DNA of 64,000 bases from Lachnospiraceae bacterium (GCA_014804795.1 JAAUZC010000020.1:34196-98195), one strand, 5' to 3'. Positions 16,901 to 26,512 are shown, counted from the first letter of the stretch. The notes: generated from the sequence alone by a model not told the origin. Numbers and translations are program-made.

Positions 16901-19843
16901 TTACTCTCTTGGAACCTCCACCATAATATATGCTTCCACGATATCCAGTTCTTTCATCTGGTCATAACCATCAAATACAAGACCACACTCATAGCCGGCC
17001 CGTACTTCTTTTACATCGTCCTTAAACCGCTTTAAGGAAGCAAGCTGTCCCTCATATATCTGCTCGCCCTCACGGGTGATACGGATCTTGCAATCCCGCT
17101 TAAACTCACCGTCCAGCACATAGGAACCGGCAATATTGCCCACTGCGGAAGCTTTGAATATCTGGCGCACCTCTGCATGACCGATCACTTTCTCTTCATA
17201 AACCGGTGCAAGCATGCCCTTCATAGCGCGCTCCACATCTTCGATTGCCTTATAGATCACATCATATAACCGCACATCCACTTTTTCCCGCTCTGCGGTC
17301 GCTTTCGCCTGCACGTCCGGCTTTACGTTAAAGCCGATAATGATCGCGTTGGATGCGGAGGCAAGAGTAACATCGGACTCGTTGATCGCACCTACACCGC
17401 CGTGGATACATTTTACTATTACTTCTTCGTTGGTGAGTTTGAGCAGGCTCTGCTTCACCGCTTCCACAGATCCCTGCACATCCGCTTTTACCACAAGGTT
17501 CAGCTCTTTTAAATCGCCCTCTTTAATCTGCGAGAACAGATCATCCAGAGACATACGCACTCTTGTATCCGCCAACATCTGTTCTTTATGCTGGGACAGA
17601 TAAGTTTCGGCATAGCTCTTGGCTGTCTTGTCGCTGTCGTGGGCAAGGAATACTTCGCCTGCCACTGGTACGTCGGAAAGACCGAGAATCTCTATCGGCA
17701 TGGAAGGACCTGCTTCCTTCACACGTTTGCCTTTGTCATCGATCATCGCTCTGACTTTACCGTAGCTTGCACCGGCAGACACAAAATCACCGATCTTTAA
17801 TGTCCCTTTCTGCACCAGAATGGTCGCTACCGGCCCTCTGCCTCTGTCAAGTTCTGCTTCGATCACAAGACCTCTCGCTTTTCTCTTCTTATTCGCTTTC
17901 AGTTCCATGATCTCTGCCGTCAACAGAATAGTCTCTAACAGATCTTCGATGCCCGCTCCGCTCTTGGCCGATACCGGCACAAACTCTGTGCTGCCGCCCC
18001 AATCTGTAGGAACCAGTTCGTACTCCATCAGCTCCTGTTTTACCTTATCCACATTGGCCGCAGGTTTATCAATCTTATTGACTGCAACGATAATTTCCAC
18101 GCCGGCTGCTTTGGCATGGTTGATCGCCTCCACGGTCTGGGGCATCACACCGTCATCCGCCGCAATCACCAGAATCGCAATGTCTGTCGCATTGGCGCCG
18201 CGCATACGCATCGCCGTAAACGCCTCATGTCCCGGCGTATCCAAAAACGTAATTTTTGAATTGTTAATGTTTACAGTATATGCACCGATCGCCTGTGTAA
18301 TACCACCGGCTTCTTTATCTGTTACGTTTGTCTTCCTTATTGCATCTAAAAGAGACGTTTTACCATGGTCAACGTGTCCCATCACACAGACTACAGGAGG
18401 ACGTTTTACCATTTTTGCCACATCTTCCTCATCCTCTTTCAACAGTTCTTCGATCACATCCACCTGCACTTCTTTTTCGCACATGATCTCATATTCGATT
18501 GCAATATTCTCCGCTTCCTCATAGGAAACTTCCGTGTTCAGAGTCACGATCTGCCCTGCCAAAAACAGTTTCTTGATAATAACGGAGGGCTGCATTTTCA
18601 TCTTGTCGGCAAGCTCTTTGATCGTCAGCTTCTCCGGCAGTGTGATGACCTTGATCTGCTCTTCCACTACGGTTTCTTTCTTTTCCGGTTTAATAAAGCG
18701 GCCCGCCTTATTTTTCAGTGCAGTCTTCTCTTCCTCCTCATAGATCATATCTTTTCTGGAGCGTTTATCCCTGTCCTGATTTCCGCGGCGTTTTTCATCC
18801 TGCGGTCTCTTTTCTGCCGGAGCTGCCGGTGCATCCATTGCAAAGCCTTTCCCCTGCCCGTTTCGTTTTCCGGGAGCCTGGTTTCTGCTATCCGGTCTAG
18901 CACTGCGGCCATTATTATTGAAAGGTTTATTGCCAGAACCGCTGCCAGTCTGACCCCTTTGATTATTCTGATATCCCGGACGGCTGCCGCTTTCATTCCT
19001 CCTGCCCTCGTTTTTGCCGCCTGCAGACTGTCTGCTATTTTGCCGCTCCCTGTTATCCCTGTTCTGGAATTCTCTTCTTTCATTACTTTTCTGCTCACTG
19101 AGTCTGTCTCCATTATTTGTGCGGGGTGCTTCAACAGGCCTGTTTTCTTTGTTTACAGGCTCTTTACTTTCCACCGCCGTCACTTTGATTTCCTCTTCTT
19201 TCGGCGCCACCGGTGCTTTTTTCACCGGTCTGTTATTCATCTGCGCTTTGTTGCGGTTTCCGAAATCATTTGTCACCGGCGTCGGTTTTACGCTGGGCTT
19301 GATCAAAGGTCTATACGGATTTGCCGCAGATACTGTTCTTGCCCCGTTTCCCTGAGGACGTCCCTGCCCCTGCTTTTCGGGTCTTCTGTCCCTGTCGCGA
19401 CCGTTTCTGTCGGGATTGCGGTCAGAATTTCTTTCACCATTTCTGTTTCCCTGCATTTTACTGTTGCCGGAATTGTTAATGATGATGATTTTTTTCTTCT
19501 TTTTCGGAGGCTCCTCTGTTTTGGTTCCTTCCCCGACAGGTCTTTTTTCAGCCGCTGCCGGTTTTTCTTCTTTTCCTGCGGGTACCTCTTTCTTTTCTAC
19601 AGGTGCGGTCTTTTCCGCTTTCACTGTTTCTTTTTCAGACACTGCCGGTTTTTCTGTTTCCAACACTTTCTCCTGTCCCTTATCTGCTTTCTTAAACTGT
19701 TCCTTTACCAACGCGATCGCCTCTTCCTCAATGGAGCTCTGCGCCGCTTTCACGTCCATACCCTTTTCTCTCAGGTATGTAATAACATCCTTACTCTGTA
19801 TTTCCAACTCTTTGGCCAGTTCAAACACTTTCATTTTCGCCAT
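16901..19843 (-). CDS. infB: translation initiation factor IF-2
   Basis: The GTPase that brings initiator tRNA to the 30S subunit. The 980-residue protein begins with an IF2-N domain ([20 protein letters not shown]). A long low-complexity linker of Lys/Glu/Pro then Asn/Arg/Gly-rich sequence covers about residues 60-370. A second IF2-N-like domain follows ([21 protein letters not shown], about 405-455). The G domain has [16 protein letters not shown] and NKIDKP, followed by the domains II-IV ending in the fMet-tRNA-binding region. The extended linker is longer than in many Firmicutes, giving long antisense open frames that are not genes. Confidence 0.98.
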   Translation of the reverse strand: MAKMKVFELAKELEIQSKDVITYLREKGMDVKAAQSSIEEEAIALVKEQFKKADKGQEKVLETEKPAVSEKETVKAEKTAPVEKKEVPAGKEEKPAAAEKRPVGEGTKTEEPPKKKKKIIIINNSGNSKMQGNRNGERNSDRNPDRNGRDRDRRPEKQGQGRPQGNGARTVSAANPYRPLIKPSVKPTPVTNDFGNRNKAQMNNRPVKKAPVAPKEEEIKVTAVESKEPVNKENRPVEAPRTNNGDRLSEQKSNERREFQNRDNRERQNSRQSAGGKNEGRRNESGSRPGYQNNQRGQTGSGSGNKPFNNNGRSARPDSRNQAPGKRNGQGKGFAMDAPAAPAEKRPQDEKRRGNQDRDKRSRKDMIYEEEEKTALKNKAGRFIKPEKKETVVEEQIKVITLPEKLTIKELADKMKMQPSVIIKKLFLAGQIVTLNTEVSYEEAENIAIEYEIMCEKEVQVDVIEELLKEDEEDVAKMVKRPPVVCVMGHVDHGKTSLLDAIRKTNVTDKEAGGITQAIGAYTVNINNSKITFLDTPGHEAFTAMRMRGANATDIAILVIAADDGVMPQTVEAINHAKAAGVEIIVAVNKIDKPAANVDKVKQELMEYELVPTDWGGSTEFVPVSAKSGAGIEDLLETILLTAEIMELKANKKRKARGLVIEAELDRGRGPVATILVQKGTLKIGDFVSAGASYGKVRAMIDDKGKRVKEAGPSMPIEILGLSDVPVAGEVFLAHDSDKTAKSYAETYLSQHKEQMLADTRVRMSLDDLFSQIKEGDLKELNLVVKADVQGSVEAVKQSLLKLTNEEVIVKCIHGGVGAINESDVTLASASNAIIIGFNVKPDVQAKATAEREKVDVRLYDVIYKAIEDVERAMKGMLAPVYEEKVIGHAEVRQIFKASAVGNIAGSYVLDGEFKRDCKIRITREGEQIYEGQLASLKRFKDDVKEVRAGYECGLVFDGYDQMKELDIVEAYIMVEVPRE

Positions 19844-20186
19844 ATATTACTCTCCCTTCATTCTGGTTCCGCATAAGCCCTGCATCTTCTTCTATGCGCT
19901 TCCGAATCGCATCCGCCAGTCCCTTCTCCGTTATAGCAAGATTTACCCGCATTCCTTTTCCGATCGCATGCCCTAAAGCATCTTTGTCCCCATAGATACA
20001 TATCGGAATATTCCTGTATGCACACATATCCGAAAAGTGTTTTCTGGTATTCCCGGAAGCATCCGATGCCAGGATGACCAGACAGGCTTTTCGACTTTTA
20101 ATCGCTTTTTCTGTAGAAAACTCACCACTCACCACATTGCCCGCTTTTTCCGCAAGACCTATCATGGAATATATTTTATTTACCAT
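19821..20186 (-). CDS. ylxQ: L7Ae/L30e-family ribosomal-type protein (YlxQ)
   Basis: A 121-residue RNA-binding protein of the L7Ae/L30e/S12e family. The segments [44 protein letters not shown] and [18 protein letters not shown] match the fold that binds kink-turn RNAs. It overlaps ylxR by 11 bases and infB by 23 bases, so expression is coupled. Its precise RNA target is not known. Confidence 0.92.
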   Translation of the reverse strand: MVNKIYSMIGLAEKAGNVVSGEFSTEKAIKSRKACLVILASDASGNTRKHFSDMCAYRNIPICIYGDKDALGHAIGKGMRVNLAITEKGLADAIRKRIEEDAGLMRNQNEGRVIYGENESV

Positions 20187-20448
20187 CTATCTCTTCAAAC
20201 TCCTTTTCCAGCCTCTCATATATTTCCGACGGAATCTTCATCTGAAAAGAACGCTCCAGACCTTTTGTTTTCATCGCCCGTTGCAGACATTCTTTTGAAA
20301 AACAAAGATATGCGCCTCTTCCGTTCTTTCTGCCGGTAACATCGAATGTGAACTCATCATCCGCTGTTTTCAGTATGCGCAGCAGTTCCTTTTTACTTTT
20401 CATCTGTCCGCAGCCAATGCACTGCCTCATGGGAATTTTCTTTGTCAT
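20176..20448 (-). CDS. ylxR: YlxR / RnpM family RNA-binding protein
   Basis: A small protein of 90 residues starting MTKKIPMRQCIGCGQMKSKKELLRI, the signature of the YlxR (DUF448) family. A Bacillus homologue has been described as a modulator of RNase P. The later GRKNGRGAYLCFSKECLQRAMKT segment is also conserved. The ATG at 20448 has AGAAAGG upstream; the longer frame extends into the nusA end and is unlikely. Confidence 0.93.
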   Translation of the reverse strand: MTKKIPMRQCIGCGQMKSKKELLRILKTADDEFTFDVTGRKNGRGAYLCFSKECLQRAMKTKGLERSFQMKIPSEIYERLEKEFEEIDGK

Positions 20449-20506
20449 CTCAAACCTTTCTTTTTCGTTTCTATCCGTTCTCTTCCTTACAGACTTCTCC
20501 GGTATT

Positions 20507-21733
20507 TTATTCCTGCAGTGCATCCTCCGGGCTTTCTTCCTCCGTCGGTTCTTCGTACTCTCCTACAGGCTCCTCATCATATTCCTCTGCCGACTCTCCG
20601 TATGTCTCATCATATTCATACGCATCATCCTCATAATCATCTTCATACTCATCATCGTCCAGATAGTCTTCATAACGGAATCCCGGAGCATCCTTCGCCT
20701 GGGTCTCCGATTTAATATCAATCTTGTAACCTGTCAGTTTTGCCGCAAGTCTTGCATTCTGTCCTGATTTACCGATTGCAAGGGAAAGCTGATAATCGGG
20801 TACTACCACTTTTGCCGTCTTTTCCTCCGGGTCTGCAAACACTGCTACGATCTTGGCCGGGGCAAGTGCATTCTGAATAAAGTTACCCGGATTCTCATCC
20901 CACTCCACAATATCTATTTTTTCATTTCTCAGCTCAGCCACTACAGCATCCACACGGGCACCACCCTGACCTACACAGGAACCTACCGGATCCACATCCG
21001 GATCGTTGGAACGCACTGCCATCTTTGTCCTGCTGCCCGGTTCTCTTGCCACACTGACGATCTCCACCGTGCCGTCCTTGATCTCTGTCACTTCTTCCTC
21101 GAACAATTTTCTGACCAGATTCGCGTGAGTTCTGCTGACTAATATCTTAAATCCCTTCTTTGTATCAGGCACACCCAGAATATATACCTTCACTCTCTCT
21201 GTCAGGCGCAGATTTTCTGTCGGTACAGTTTCTTTCTCCGTGAGCTGTGCATCTGCTTTTCCCAGATTAATGTTTATCGTACTGCCCACATAACGCTGTA
21301 CAATGCCCGTAACCACCTGTCCCACTTTATCTCTATAAAAGTTAGAGACAGAACTTTTCTCTTCTTCTCTGATCTTCTGCAAAATAACGTTCTTCGCTCT
21401 CCCGGCCGCGATTCTGCTAAACTCGGCGGAATCCACTTCCATTCTGATCATATCGCCTGCCACTGCCGAAGAAGCGATCTCCTGCGCCTGCGCAAGAGCA
21501 ATCTGCAGACTGTCATCTTCTATATCGTCCTCGGTCTCCACCACTTCCTTTTCATAATAGCAGTGAAAATCTCCGGTTTCCCTGTCTACTTCCACATAGA
21601 CATTCTCATTTTTGCCCAGGTGCTCCTTGCAGGCCGCTTTCAGAGAATCTTCGATTGCGGCAAACAAGACGTCTTTGCTGATCTCCTTCTCCTTTTCCAG
21701 CATGTCAAGTGCCTTTAATAATTCGCTGTTCAT
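20507..21733 (-). CDS. nusA: transcription termination/antitermination factor NusA
   Basis: Binds RNA polymerase and nascent RNA to control pausing and termination. The 408-residue protein has the N-terminal polymerase-binding domain, an S1 domain (VTGIVQRYVGSTININLGKADA), and KH1/KH2 (SNDPDVDPVGSCVGQGGARVDAV and SLAIGKSGQNARLAAKLTGYKIDIK). It lacks the C-terminal acidic repeats of E. coli but ends with about 60 residues that are very rich in Asp, Glu and Tyr, an odd acidic tail. Second gene of the operon. Confidence 0.97.
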   Translation of the reverse strand: MNSELLKALDMLEKEKEISKDVLFAAIEDSLKAACKEHLGKNENVYVEVDRETGDFHCYYEKEVVETEDDIEDDSLQIALAQAQEIASSAVAGDMIRMEVDSAEFSRIAAGRAKNVILQKIREEEKSSVSNFYRDKVGQVVTGIVQRYVGSTININLGKADAQLTEKETVPTENLRLTERVKVYILGVPDTKKGFKILVSRTHANLVRKLFEEEVTEIKDGTVEIVSVAREPGSRTKMAVRSNDPDVDPVGSCVGQGGARVDAVVAELRNEKIDIVEWDENPGNFIQNALAPAKIVAVFADPEEKTAKVVVPDYQLSLAIGKSGQNARLAAKLTGYKIDIKSETQAKDAPGFRYEDYLDDDEYEDDYEDDAYEYDETYGESAEEYDEEPVGEYEEPTEEESPEDALQE

Positions 21734-21756
21734 TGATCTTTCCTCCTATTTTAGTT

Positions 21757-21852
21757 CCGCATCCGCCCTTTTGGCACACTGACACAGAAAACAAGTTTCC
21801 AGCCGCTCTGCGTCTGTAAATTATTTTGTGCGCTGTCCGGGCTTCTGCTGTT
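21757..21852. repeat. single copy of dispersed 104-bp repeat family
   Basis: The rimP-nusA spacer contains a sequence similar to the two tandem units at 46437-46644: CCGCATCCGCCCTT, then CCGCTCTGCGTCTG, then TTGTGCGCTGTCCGGGCT and CTGCTG in the same order and spacing. It has diverged, roughly two thirds identical by eye. As at 46437, it lies right before a TAGGAGG ribosome-binding site (here nusA). Confidence 0.65.
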
Positions 21853-21868
21853 TTAAGCTTCTGCTGTT

Positions 21869-22336
21869 TTACAAATTGAGTGCCAGTCTGATAAGCGCCA
21901 CATCGCTTCTGGCAAATTTTATGTTCTCATCCTCTCCCGACCCGATCGTAATGCTTTCTTCATCAAAAGCTTTCAGAATGCCGGAAAACTCTTTCTGCTT
22001 CTCTATCGGCTTATAAGTTTTTACTTCCACTTCTTCCCCGATGCTCTTTAAAAGATGCTTATCCTTTTTCAAAGCCCGGCCAAGTCCCGGTGAACTTACT
22101 TCCAGTATATAGGCATCCTCAATAAAGTCCTCTTTGTCCATGATATCGGAAACTGCTCTGCTCACTTTCTCGCAATCCTCTATCGTAACGCCACCCTCCT
22201 TGTCGATATAGGCGCGCAGATACCAGTCGCTCCCTTCCTTCACATACTCCACGTCGTAAATTTCCACGCCATTCTCTTCTGTAATCGGAAGCAGTATCTT
22301 TTCAAATCTTGATTCATAATTCTCTTTCTTTGACAT
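21869..22336 (-). CDS. rimP: ribosome maturation factor RimP
   Basis: A 155-residue factor for 30S maturation. The sequence MSKKENYESRFEKILLPITEENGVEIYDVEYVKEG opens with the family pattern. AYIDKEGGVTIEDCEKVSRAVSDIMD and the YILEVSSPGLGRALKKDKHL motif are diagnostic. I use the ATG at 22336; an ATG four codons upstream (22348) with GAGGCGG before it is also possible. The gene heads the nusA-infB operon and has a promoter and hairpin leader upstream. Confidence 0.95.
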   Translation of the reverse strand: MSKKENYESRFEKILLPITEENGVEIYDVEYVKEGSDWYLRAYIDKEGGVTIEDCEKVSRAVSDIMDKEDFIEDAYILEVSSPGLGRALKKDKHLLKSIGEEVEVKTYKPIEKQKEFSGILKAFDEESITIGSGEDENIKFARSDVALIRLALNL

Positions 22337-22366
22337 AGCACCTCTCATTCTTACCGCCTCACAGTA

Positions 22367-22394
22367 AAAGAGTGGACTTGCAAGCCCACTCTTT
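22367..22394 (-). promoter_or_regulatory. leader hairpin upstream of rimP
   Basis: AAAGAGTGGGCTT and AAGTCCACTCTTT form a 13-bp stem, with one G-U pair and almost no loop beyond GC, followed by TTTA. It lies between the promoter and rimP. It may be a leader attenuator or a stability element of the operon. The short T run makes it a weak terminator. Confidence 0.55.
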
Positions 22395-22421
22395 AACCTG
22401 TAATCCATATTTATCATCTCA

Positions 22422-22449
22422 AGTATAGCACTTTTTTCAGGAAATGCAA
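22422..22449 (-). promoter_or_regulatory. promoter of rimP-nusA-infB operon
   Basis: Minus-strand TTGCAT (22449-22444), a 16-base spacer and TATACT (22427-22422). The start point would be about 80 bases before rimP, placing the 22367-22394 hairpin in the leader. Confidence 0.65.
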
Positions 22450-22484
22450 GTGTTTTTCGGATTTTTATTCACCATTCAGCGAAA

Positions 22485-23933
22485 TTAATTTTCATCATCA
22501 AACGTAATACTGTCAATGATCTCCTGAAACAGGATATCGGCCTCCTCCATATAATCTTCATATATAATAAAATCGAGATCCACATAAACCGTACCGTTCC
22601 AGACGCATACATAGCGTTCATAATAAGTCCCGCCGTCATTGCTCTGAAGCATGGCAATGGCATCTATGGCCGGATTGCCGTCAATCGATATTTCATCTAC
22701 CACATATCCCTGATTTCCCAGGTTTTCATAAAGACTCTGCAGTTCCCCGGCATCATCGGAATCATAAGGCGTTATATAAAGTATCGCCATATCCCACGGA
22801 TTTGCATCCTCATAACGAGAATACGCATTATAGCCATCCCCTTCCTCATTTTCTATAATATCCCACAAGTAAGGAATGGAGAGAGTCATTCCCAGTTCCT
22901 CCACATAACGACTCGTCATAACCGGTGCCGGTATGGGTCTTTCCTGATTCATCGCTTCATCCAGTTCTCTCTGCGTTATCACGATTGCAGAGCCGGAATC
23001 GGTATCCTCCACAATTTTCTGTGCCACAACCCTTGTTGCAGGTCCCAATACAGAGAAATGATCCGCCCCTTCGATAACATAGCAGTGTATGTTGTTATTC
23101 TCGGAAGCCTCTTCCATTCTCTCCAGATTTTTCGAATTACCGTCTCTTCCCTCAATCAGGAAGGTAGGACTTTTTACATTGTCCAGCCAGTAGATCGGTG
23201 AACGCATGATATACTCGTCCTCATTATCCGTATCAAAAGTGAACTGGCTGTTGTTGTGATATTTTATCTCATCTACCGCTCCAAAGCAGAATACCGCCCT
23301 GAATTTATCCGTGTACTCGGACGCAAGCAGCGCTCTTGTGCCGCCTGTACTGTGACCGCCCAGATAAATGCGCTCGGAATCCACATACGGCAGAGAAGCG
23401 GCATACTCATAGGCGGATATGATATCATCCACTTCGCCAAACAACGTCTCATAATAACCGGGATTTCCGCTGCCGCCCCGGAAAGAGGGATACATCGTCA
23501 AAATTCCTGCCTGCCAGAAAGCCGACCCGGTCTGATCATCATCCCATTCCGGATAAACCCACGGAAAGTCATCAATGCCGTTGCCCCAGCCGCCGACTAC
23601 CCATATGATCAGAGGATGCTTTTCGCCATCGCCTGGATCGCTGGATACATATGCCGCCAGGTCTCCCACTTCAGATGAATAAGAAACCAGATCAAAAACC
23701 CCTTCCGGCGGCTCCGGTATGGAATAATCATCATTTTCCTTCTTCGCCAGCGTGGTGGTAAAAGCATCATGGGCCTCAGCGAAGCTGACAGAAGTGTCAA
23801 TATTGGAATCGGCCACGGCGTCTTTACTTGAAAAACTTTTCTGTTCCCGCGCCGCTCCGCAGGCCGCCGTGAGAGACATTATCAAAATCATAAAAAATAA
23901 TACAACCGCTTTTCCAACTGTTTTTTTGCTCAT
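22485..23933 (-). CDS. lipoprotein alpha/beta hydrolase (prolyl oligopeptidase-like)
   Basis: A 482-residue secreted lipoprotein. The signal peptide ends in a lipobox-like LTAAC, with Cys25 as the probable lipid anchor. The middle holds an alpha/beta hydrolase: oxyanion region IIWVVGGWGNGIDDFPW, nucleophile elbow GGHSTGGTRALLASEY (Ser in GHSTG), later acid/His region with FLIEGRDGNSK and EGADHFSVLG. The last 150 residues form a separate domain of unknown role (SIPYLWDIIENEEGDGYNAYSRYEDANPWDM). Substrate unknown. AAGGAG precedes the ATG. It is divergent from the padR operon, sharing its control region. Confidence 0.85.
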   Translation of the reverse strand: MSKKTVGKAVVLFFMILIMSLTAACGAAREQKSFSSKDAVADSNIDTSVSFAEAHDAFTTTLAKKENDDYSIPEPPEGVFDLVSYSSEVGDLAAYVSSDPGDGEKHPLIIWVVGGWGNGIDDFPWVYPEWDDDQTGSAFWQAGILTMYPSFRGGSGNPGYYETLFGEVDDIISAYEYAASLPYVDSERIYLGGHSTGGTRALLASEYTDKFRAVFCFGAVDEIKYHNNSQFTFDTDNEDEYIMRSPIYWLDNVKSPTFLIEGRDGNSKNLERMEEASENNNIHCYVIEGADHFSVLGPATRVVAQKIVEDTDSGSAIVITQRELDEAMNQERPIPAPVMTSRYVEELGMTLSIPYLWDIIENEEGDGYNAYSRYEDANPWDMAILYITPYDSDDAGELQSLYENLGNQGYVVDEISIDGNPAIDAIAMLQSNDGGTYYERYVCVWNGTVYVDLDFIIYEDYMEEADILFQEIIDSITFDDEN

Positions 23934-24047
23934 AAAACAATCTCCTTTGTCCGTATTGTTCTTGACCAGATTATATCATCTAAATACGTCAATGTCATTA
24001 TAATTTTCAAGCACCTTGACATATCTGAACTGTTTTAAAATTTCTTC

Positions 24048-24093
24048 TTGACATATATAGATATCCGATATATTATATAGATATCCGATATAT
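24048..24093 (+). promoter_or_regulatory. padR promoter with tandem 20-bp operator-like repeat
   Basis: TTGACA (24048-24053), a 17-base spacer and TATTAT (24071-24076) form a strong promoter. A perfect 20-bp unit, TATATAGATATCCGATATAT, occurs twice without a gap (24054-24073 and 24074-24093). The first copy fills the spacer and the second covers the -10 and start region. The repeat is the obvious candidate binding site for the PadR protein encoded just downstream. Confidence 0.7.
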
Positions 24094-24136
24094 CGAACAT
24101 CTACGCAAACAATCAAACAATACAGGAGGAATAAAA

Positions 24137-24466
24137 ATGGCTATTGATAAAAGTCTGGTTTCCGGCAGTACCACCATGTTGCTGCTCAAACTCTTATCCG
24201 AAAAAGACATGTACGGCTATGAAATGATCGAGGAACTGAAAAAGCGTTCAGAAAATGTTTTTGCTCTGAAAGCAGGTACTTTATACCCGCTGCTTCACGG
24301 ATTGGAAGATAAAGGTCTCCTGACCTGTTATGAACAGGAGACACAGGGCAAAGTGCGCAAGTATTATTCCATTACGGGAAAAGGCAGAAAAGAACTGAAT
24401 GAACGCAAAAAATCCTGGCAGGAATATTCCCATGCCGTAGCCAGTGTTCTCTGCTGCGAGGCATAA
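24137..24466 (+). CDS. PadR family transcriptional regulator
   Basis: A 109-residue winged-helix regulator. SGSTTMLLLKLLSEKDMYGYEMIEELKKRSENVFALKAGTLYPLLHGLEDKGLL spans the helix-turn-helix and is diagnostic for PadR, with the short C-terminal helix of PadR subfamily 2. AGGAGG is 7 bases before the ATG. The FtsW-like gene starts 13 bases later, so both form an operon, and the regulator likely controls it. It probably responds to a small ligand or membrane stress; nothing in the sequence shows which. Confidence 0.92.
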   Translation: MAIDKSLVSGSTTMLLLKLLSEKDMYGYEMIEELKKRSENVFALKAGTLYPLLHGLEDKGLLTCYEQETQGKVRKYYSITGKGRKELNERKKSWQEYSHAVASVLCCEA

Positions 24467-24479
24467 AAAGGAGGTTTCC

Positions 24480-25844
24480 ATGGACAGAACAGAATATTTA
24501 AACACTTTAACAGAACAGATTCAAAATAAAAATGCAAAGAAATTGGTACTGGAAGAAATCATCGCCCATATCGAAGATCAGAAAGAGGCTTATCTTCTGG
24601 ATGGAAAAAATGAAGCGGAAGCGGAAGAACTCGCCGTGAAAGAAATGGGAAACCCGATAGACACCGGCGCCAGACTCAATAAAATACACCGCCCGAAAAC
24701 AGATATATGGATGCTGCTTGTCATGGTCGTTTTGACATTGATCGGTATTATCATGCAGTCCATTATCTGTTCCGGATTTGACAACTTCACTGTTGCAAAC
24801 AGCTATCATATCAATACGATTCTTTTTAATCTGACAGGTTTTGCCCTTATGCTGGCTGTTTATTTTGCAGATTACCGCATTCTCGGAAAATATGTATGGT
24901 ATATCTATGGTGTCTATCTCATAGCCGCTGTGGTCTTACCGCATATCCCGCCGTACTATGAGTATTCACACCACTGGCAGCTGGGACAGACCCTGAGCAT
25001 ACTGTTTGTCCCTCTGTTTGCGGTGCTATGCTATCAATTCAGAGGAGAAAAAGGAAAAGGTATCATCAAGGCCATCGGTCTGCTTTTCCTCAATATGCTT
25101 CTTCTGCTGCTTTTCGGTTACTATACTTCCGCTGCGATGATCCTTGCTTTCATGGCCTGCCTGATCACTCTGTGCGGAGCGGCGTTTAAAGGAATCTTCG
25201 GGGGCAGAAAAAAACTGCAGACAGGTCTGCTGCTTGCTTTTATCATAGGCGTCCCCACCCTGTTTTTCGGAGATGTGCTGTTATTTAACGGACGTTTTCT
25301 GTTTCTTGCAGAATATCAGATCAGGCGCATACAGGTGATGCTCCATCCCGCCGCCTTCGCAAGTGAAGCCGGATATCAGACCCTGTTAGTGCGAAACCAG
25401 CTCTCGGAGGCCTCCTTCTTCGGCGGCGGAAGCGTCGGAAAAGTCGGCGAACTGTCCGGCGCCTGGTGCGACTACGTGTTGATCTGCCTGACCGCTTATT
25501 TCGGTCTTTTCATTGCCCTCGCCGTGGTGCTTATCATCGCTGCTTATTTTATACGCTCTCTCCATATTTCTTTTATACAGAGCAACCGCCTGGGCTTTTT
25601 GTTAGGTATTTCCTGCAGCAGCATCCTGATCCTTAAGACCATTGTCTATGTGGCCATGAATTTCGGTGTTGGGCTCACGGTAAGTATCGATATGCCGTTT
25701 TTAACATACGGACTGCACTGTACGCTGATCAATTTCCTGTTTATGGGAATGATTCTCTCAGTGTACCGGAATACAAATATATTGCCCGAATACAATGACA
25801 CGCCGCACTTCCGGCTGAGATTTGAAAAGATATCCAATAAGTAA
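24480..25844 (+). CDS. HAAS-domain FtsW/RodA/SpoVE-like membrane protein
   Basis: A protein of 454 residues. The N-terminal 80 residues (RTEYLNTLTEQIQNKNAKKLVLEEIIAHIEDQKEAY) are a cytoplasmic helical HAAS-type domain that often accompanies PadR regulators. About ten hydrophobic helices follow, with SEDS-family sequence near the end: GGGSVGKVGELSGAWCDYVLICLTAYFG, where the Asp in CDY lies where RodA/FtsW have their essential Asp. RodA and FtsW polymerise peptidoglycan. Whether this one is catalytic is unknown. Start chosen at 24480, 9 bases after AAGGAGG. The two helices at the C-terminus end in FLFMGMILSVYR. Confidence 0.85.
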   Translation: MDRTEYLNTLTEQIQNKNAKKLVLEEIIAHIEDQKEAYLLDGKNEAEAEELAVKEMGNPIDTGARLNKIHRPKTDIWMLLVMVVLTLIGIIMQSIICSGFDNFTVANSYHINTILFNLTGFALMLAVYFADYRILGKYVWYIYGVYLIAAVVLPHIPPYYEYSHHWQLGQTLSILFVPLFAVLCYQFRGEKGKGIIKAIGLLFLNMLLLLLFGYYTSAAMILAFMACLITLCGAAFKGIFGGRKKLQTGLLLAFIIGVPTLFFGDVLLFNGRFLFLAEYQIRRIQVMLHPAAFASEAGYQTLLVRNQLSEASFFGGGSVGKVGELSGAWCDYVLICLTAYFGLFIALAVVLIIAAYFIRSLHISFIQSNRLGFLLGISCSSILILKTIVYVAMNFGVGLTVSIDMPFLTYGLHCTLINFLFMGMILSVYRNTNILPEYNDTPHFRLRFEKISNK

Positions 25845-25886
25845 AAAGAAAGCGCTTATCTGAGATAGTTTCAATCTTTACACTTA

Positions 25887-25922
25887 TATCAGGGGCTGAC
25901 GCGAAAGTAGCAGCCCCTGATA
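25887..25922. terminator. bidirectional terminator
   Basis: TATCAGGGGCTG and CAGCCCCTGATA form a perfect 12-bp stem. It lies between the convergent FtsW-like and DUF378 genes. Confidence 0.8.
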
Positions 25923-25927
25923 ATATC

Positions 25928-26134
25928 CTATTCGCAGGATACTTCGCCGGTTCTTCCATAGAATGTCAGAAGATACAGCCCGCAAATACCCACTACAGCA
26001 TAAATTGTCCGCGCTATCCAGCCGATTCCGAATAAGGATTCCACCAGATTGAATCTGAAAAACCCGATAAGTCCCCAGTTTACAGCGCCGATAATGCCGA
26101 TTGTGAGTGCTATTATATTCAATGTTTTATTCAT
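25928..26134 (-). CDS. DUF378 small membrane protein
   Basis: A 68-residue protein with two hydrophobic helices. The opening NIIALTIGIIGAVNWGLIGFFRFNLVESLFG is the DUF378 hallmark. The function of the family is unknown. AGGAGG precedes the ATG. Confidence 0.85.
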   Translation of the reverse strand: MNKTLNIIALTIGIIGAVNWGLIGFFRFNLVESLFGIGWIARTIYAVVGICGLYLLTFYGRTGEVSCE

Positions 26135-26314
26135 AATAATACCTCCTCTGTCTTCATTTTAAGTTTCATTTGACACATAATATGTCACTTTTTAAAATCC
26201 CCTTAACTCATGAAATTTATTCTTTTTTGCTTCAGATGGTTAAAGCTGCTTTTGGAGGCAGTTATTACAAAAAATAAAATTTTAACGGTTAGCGCAAAAA
26301 TTTTAAAAAAGTAC

Positions 26315-26343
26315 TTGCATTTTTTCGAAATGTGTAATAAGAT
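26315..26343 (+). promoter_or_regulatory. tRNA-Glu promoter
   Basis: TTGCAT (26315-26320), 17 bases, TAAGAT (26338-26343). The tRNA begins about 24 bases after the predicted start point. Confidence 0.55.
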
Positions 26344-26373
26344 ATCTAAGTGCAAAACACATAACTACATCAT

Positions 26374-26445
26374 GGCTGATTGGTCAAGCGGTCAAGACGC
26401 CGCCCTCTCACGGCGGAAACAGGGGTTCGATTCCCCTATCAGCTG
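26374..26445 (+). tRNA. tRNA-Glu (CTC)
   Basis: A 72-base cloverleaf with acceptor arms GGCTGAT/ATCAGCT and an anticodon stem CCGCC/GGCGG around the loop CTCTCAC. This gives the anticodon CTC. The T arm is AGGGG-TTCGATT-CCCCT. The discriminator is G and the CCA end is not encoded. It stands alone with its own promoter. Confidence 0.93.
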
Positions 26446-26473
26446 CGACTGTTTATAACAGCCCAACCCTAAG

Positions 26474-26512
26474 AATGCTGAAAAATTAAGTTTTTTTGGC
26501 ATTTTATTTTTT
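26474..26512 (+). terminator. terminator after tRNA-Glu
   Basis: AATGC...GAAAAA pairs with TTTTT...GCATT around a short AT-rich loop, followed by TTTATTTTTT. Confidence 0.65.

Noticed and set aside
18365..19876. 503-codon open frame on the plus strand opposite infB
   Set aside because: It mirrors the low-complexity linker of infB and has Phe/Arg/His-rich nonsense composition; no ribosome-binding site and no recognisable domain.
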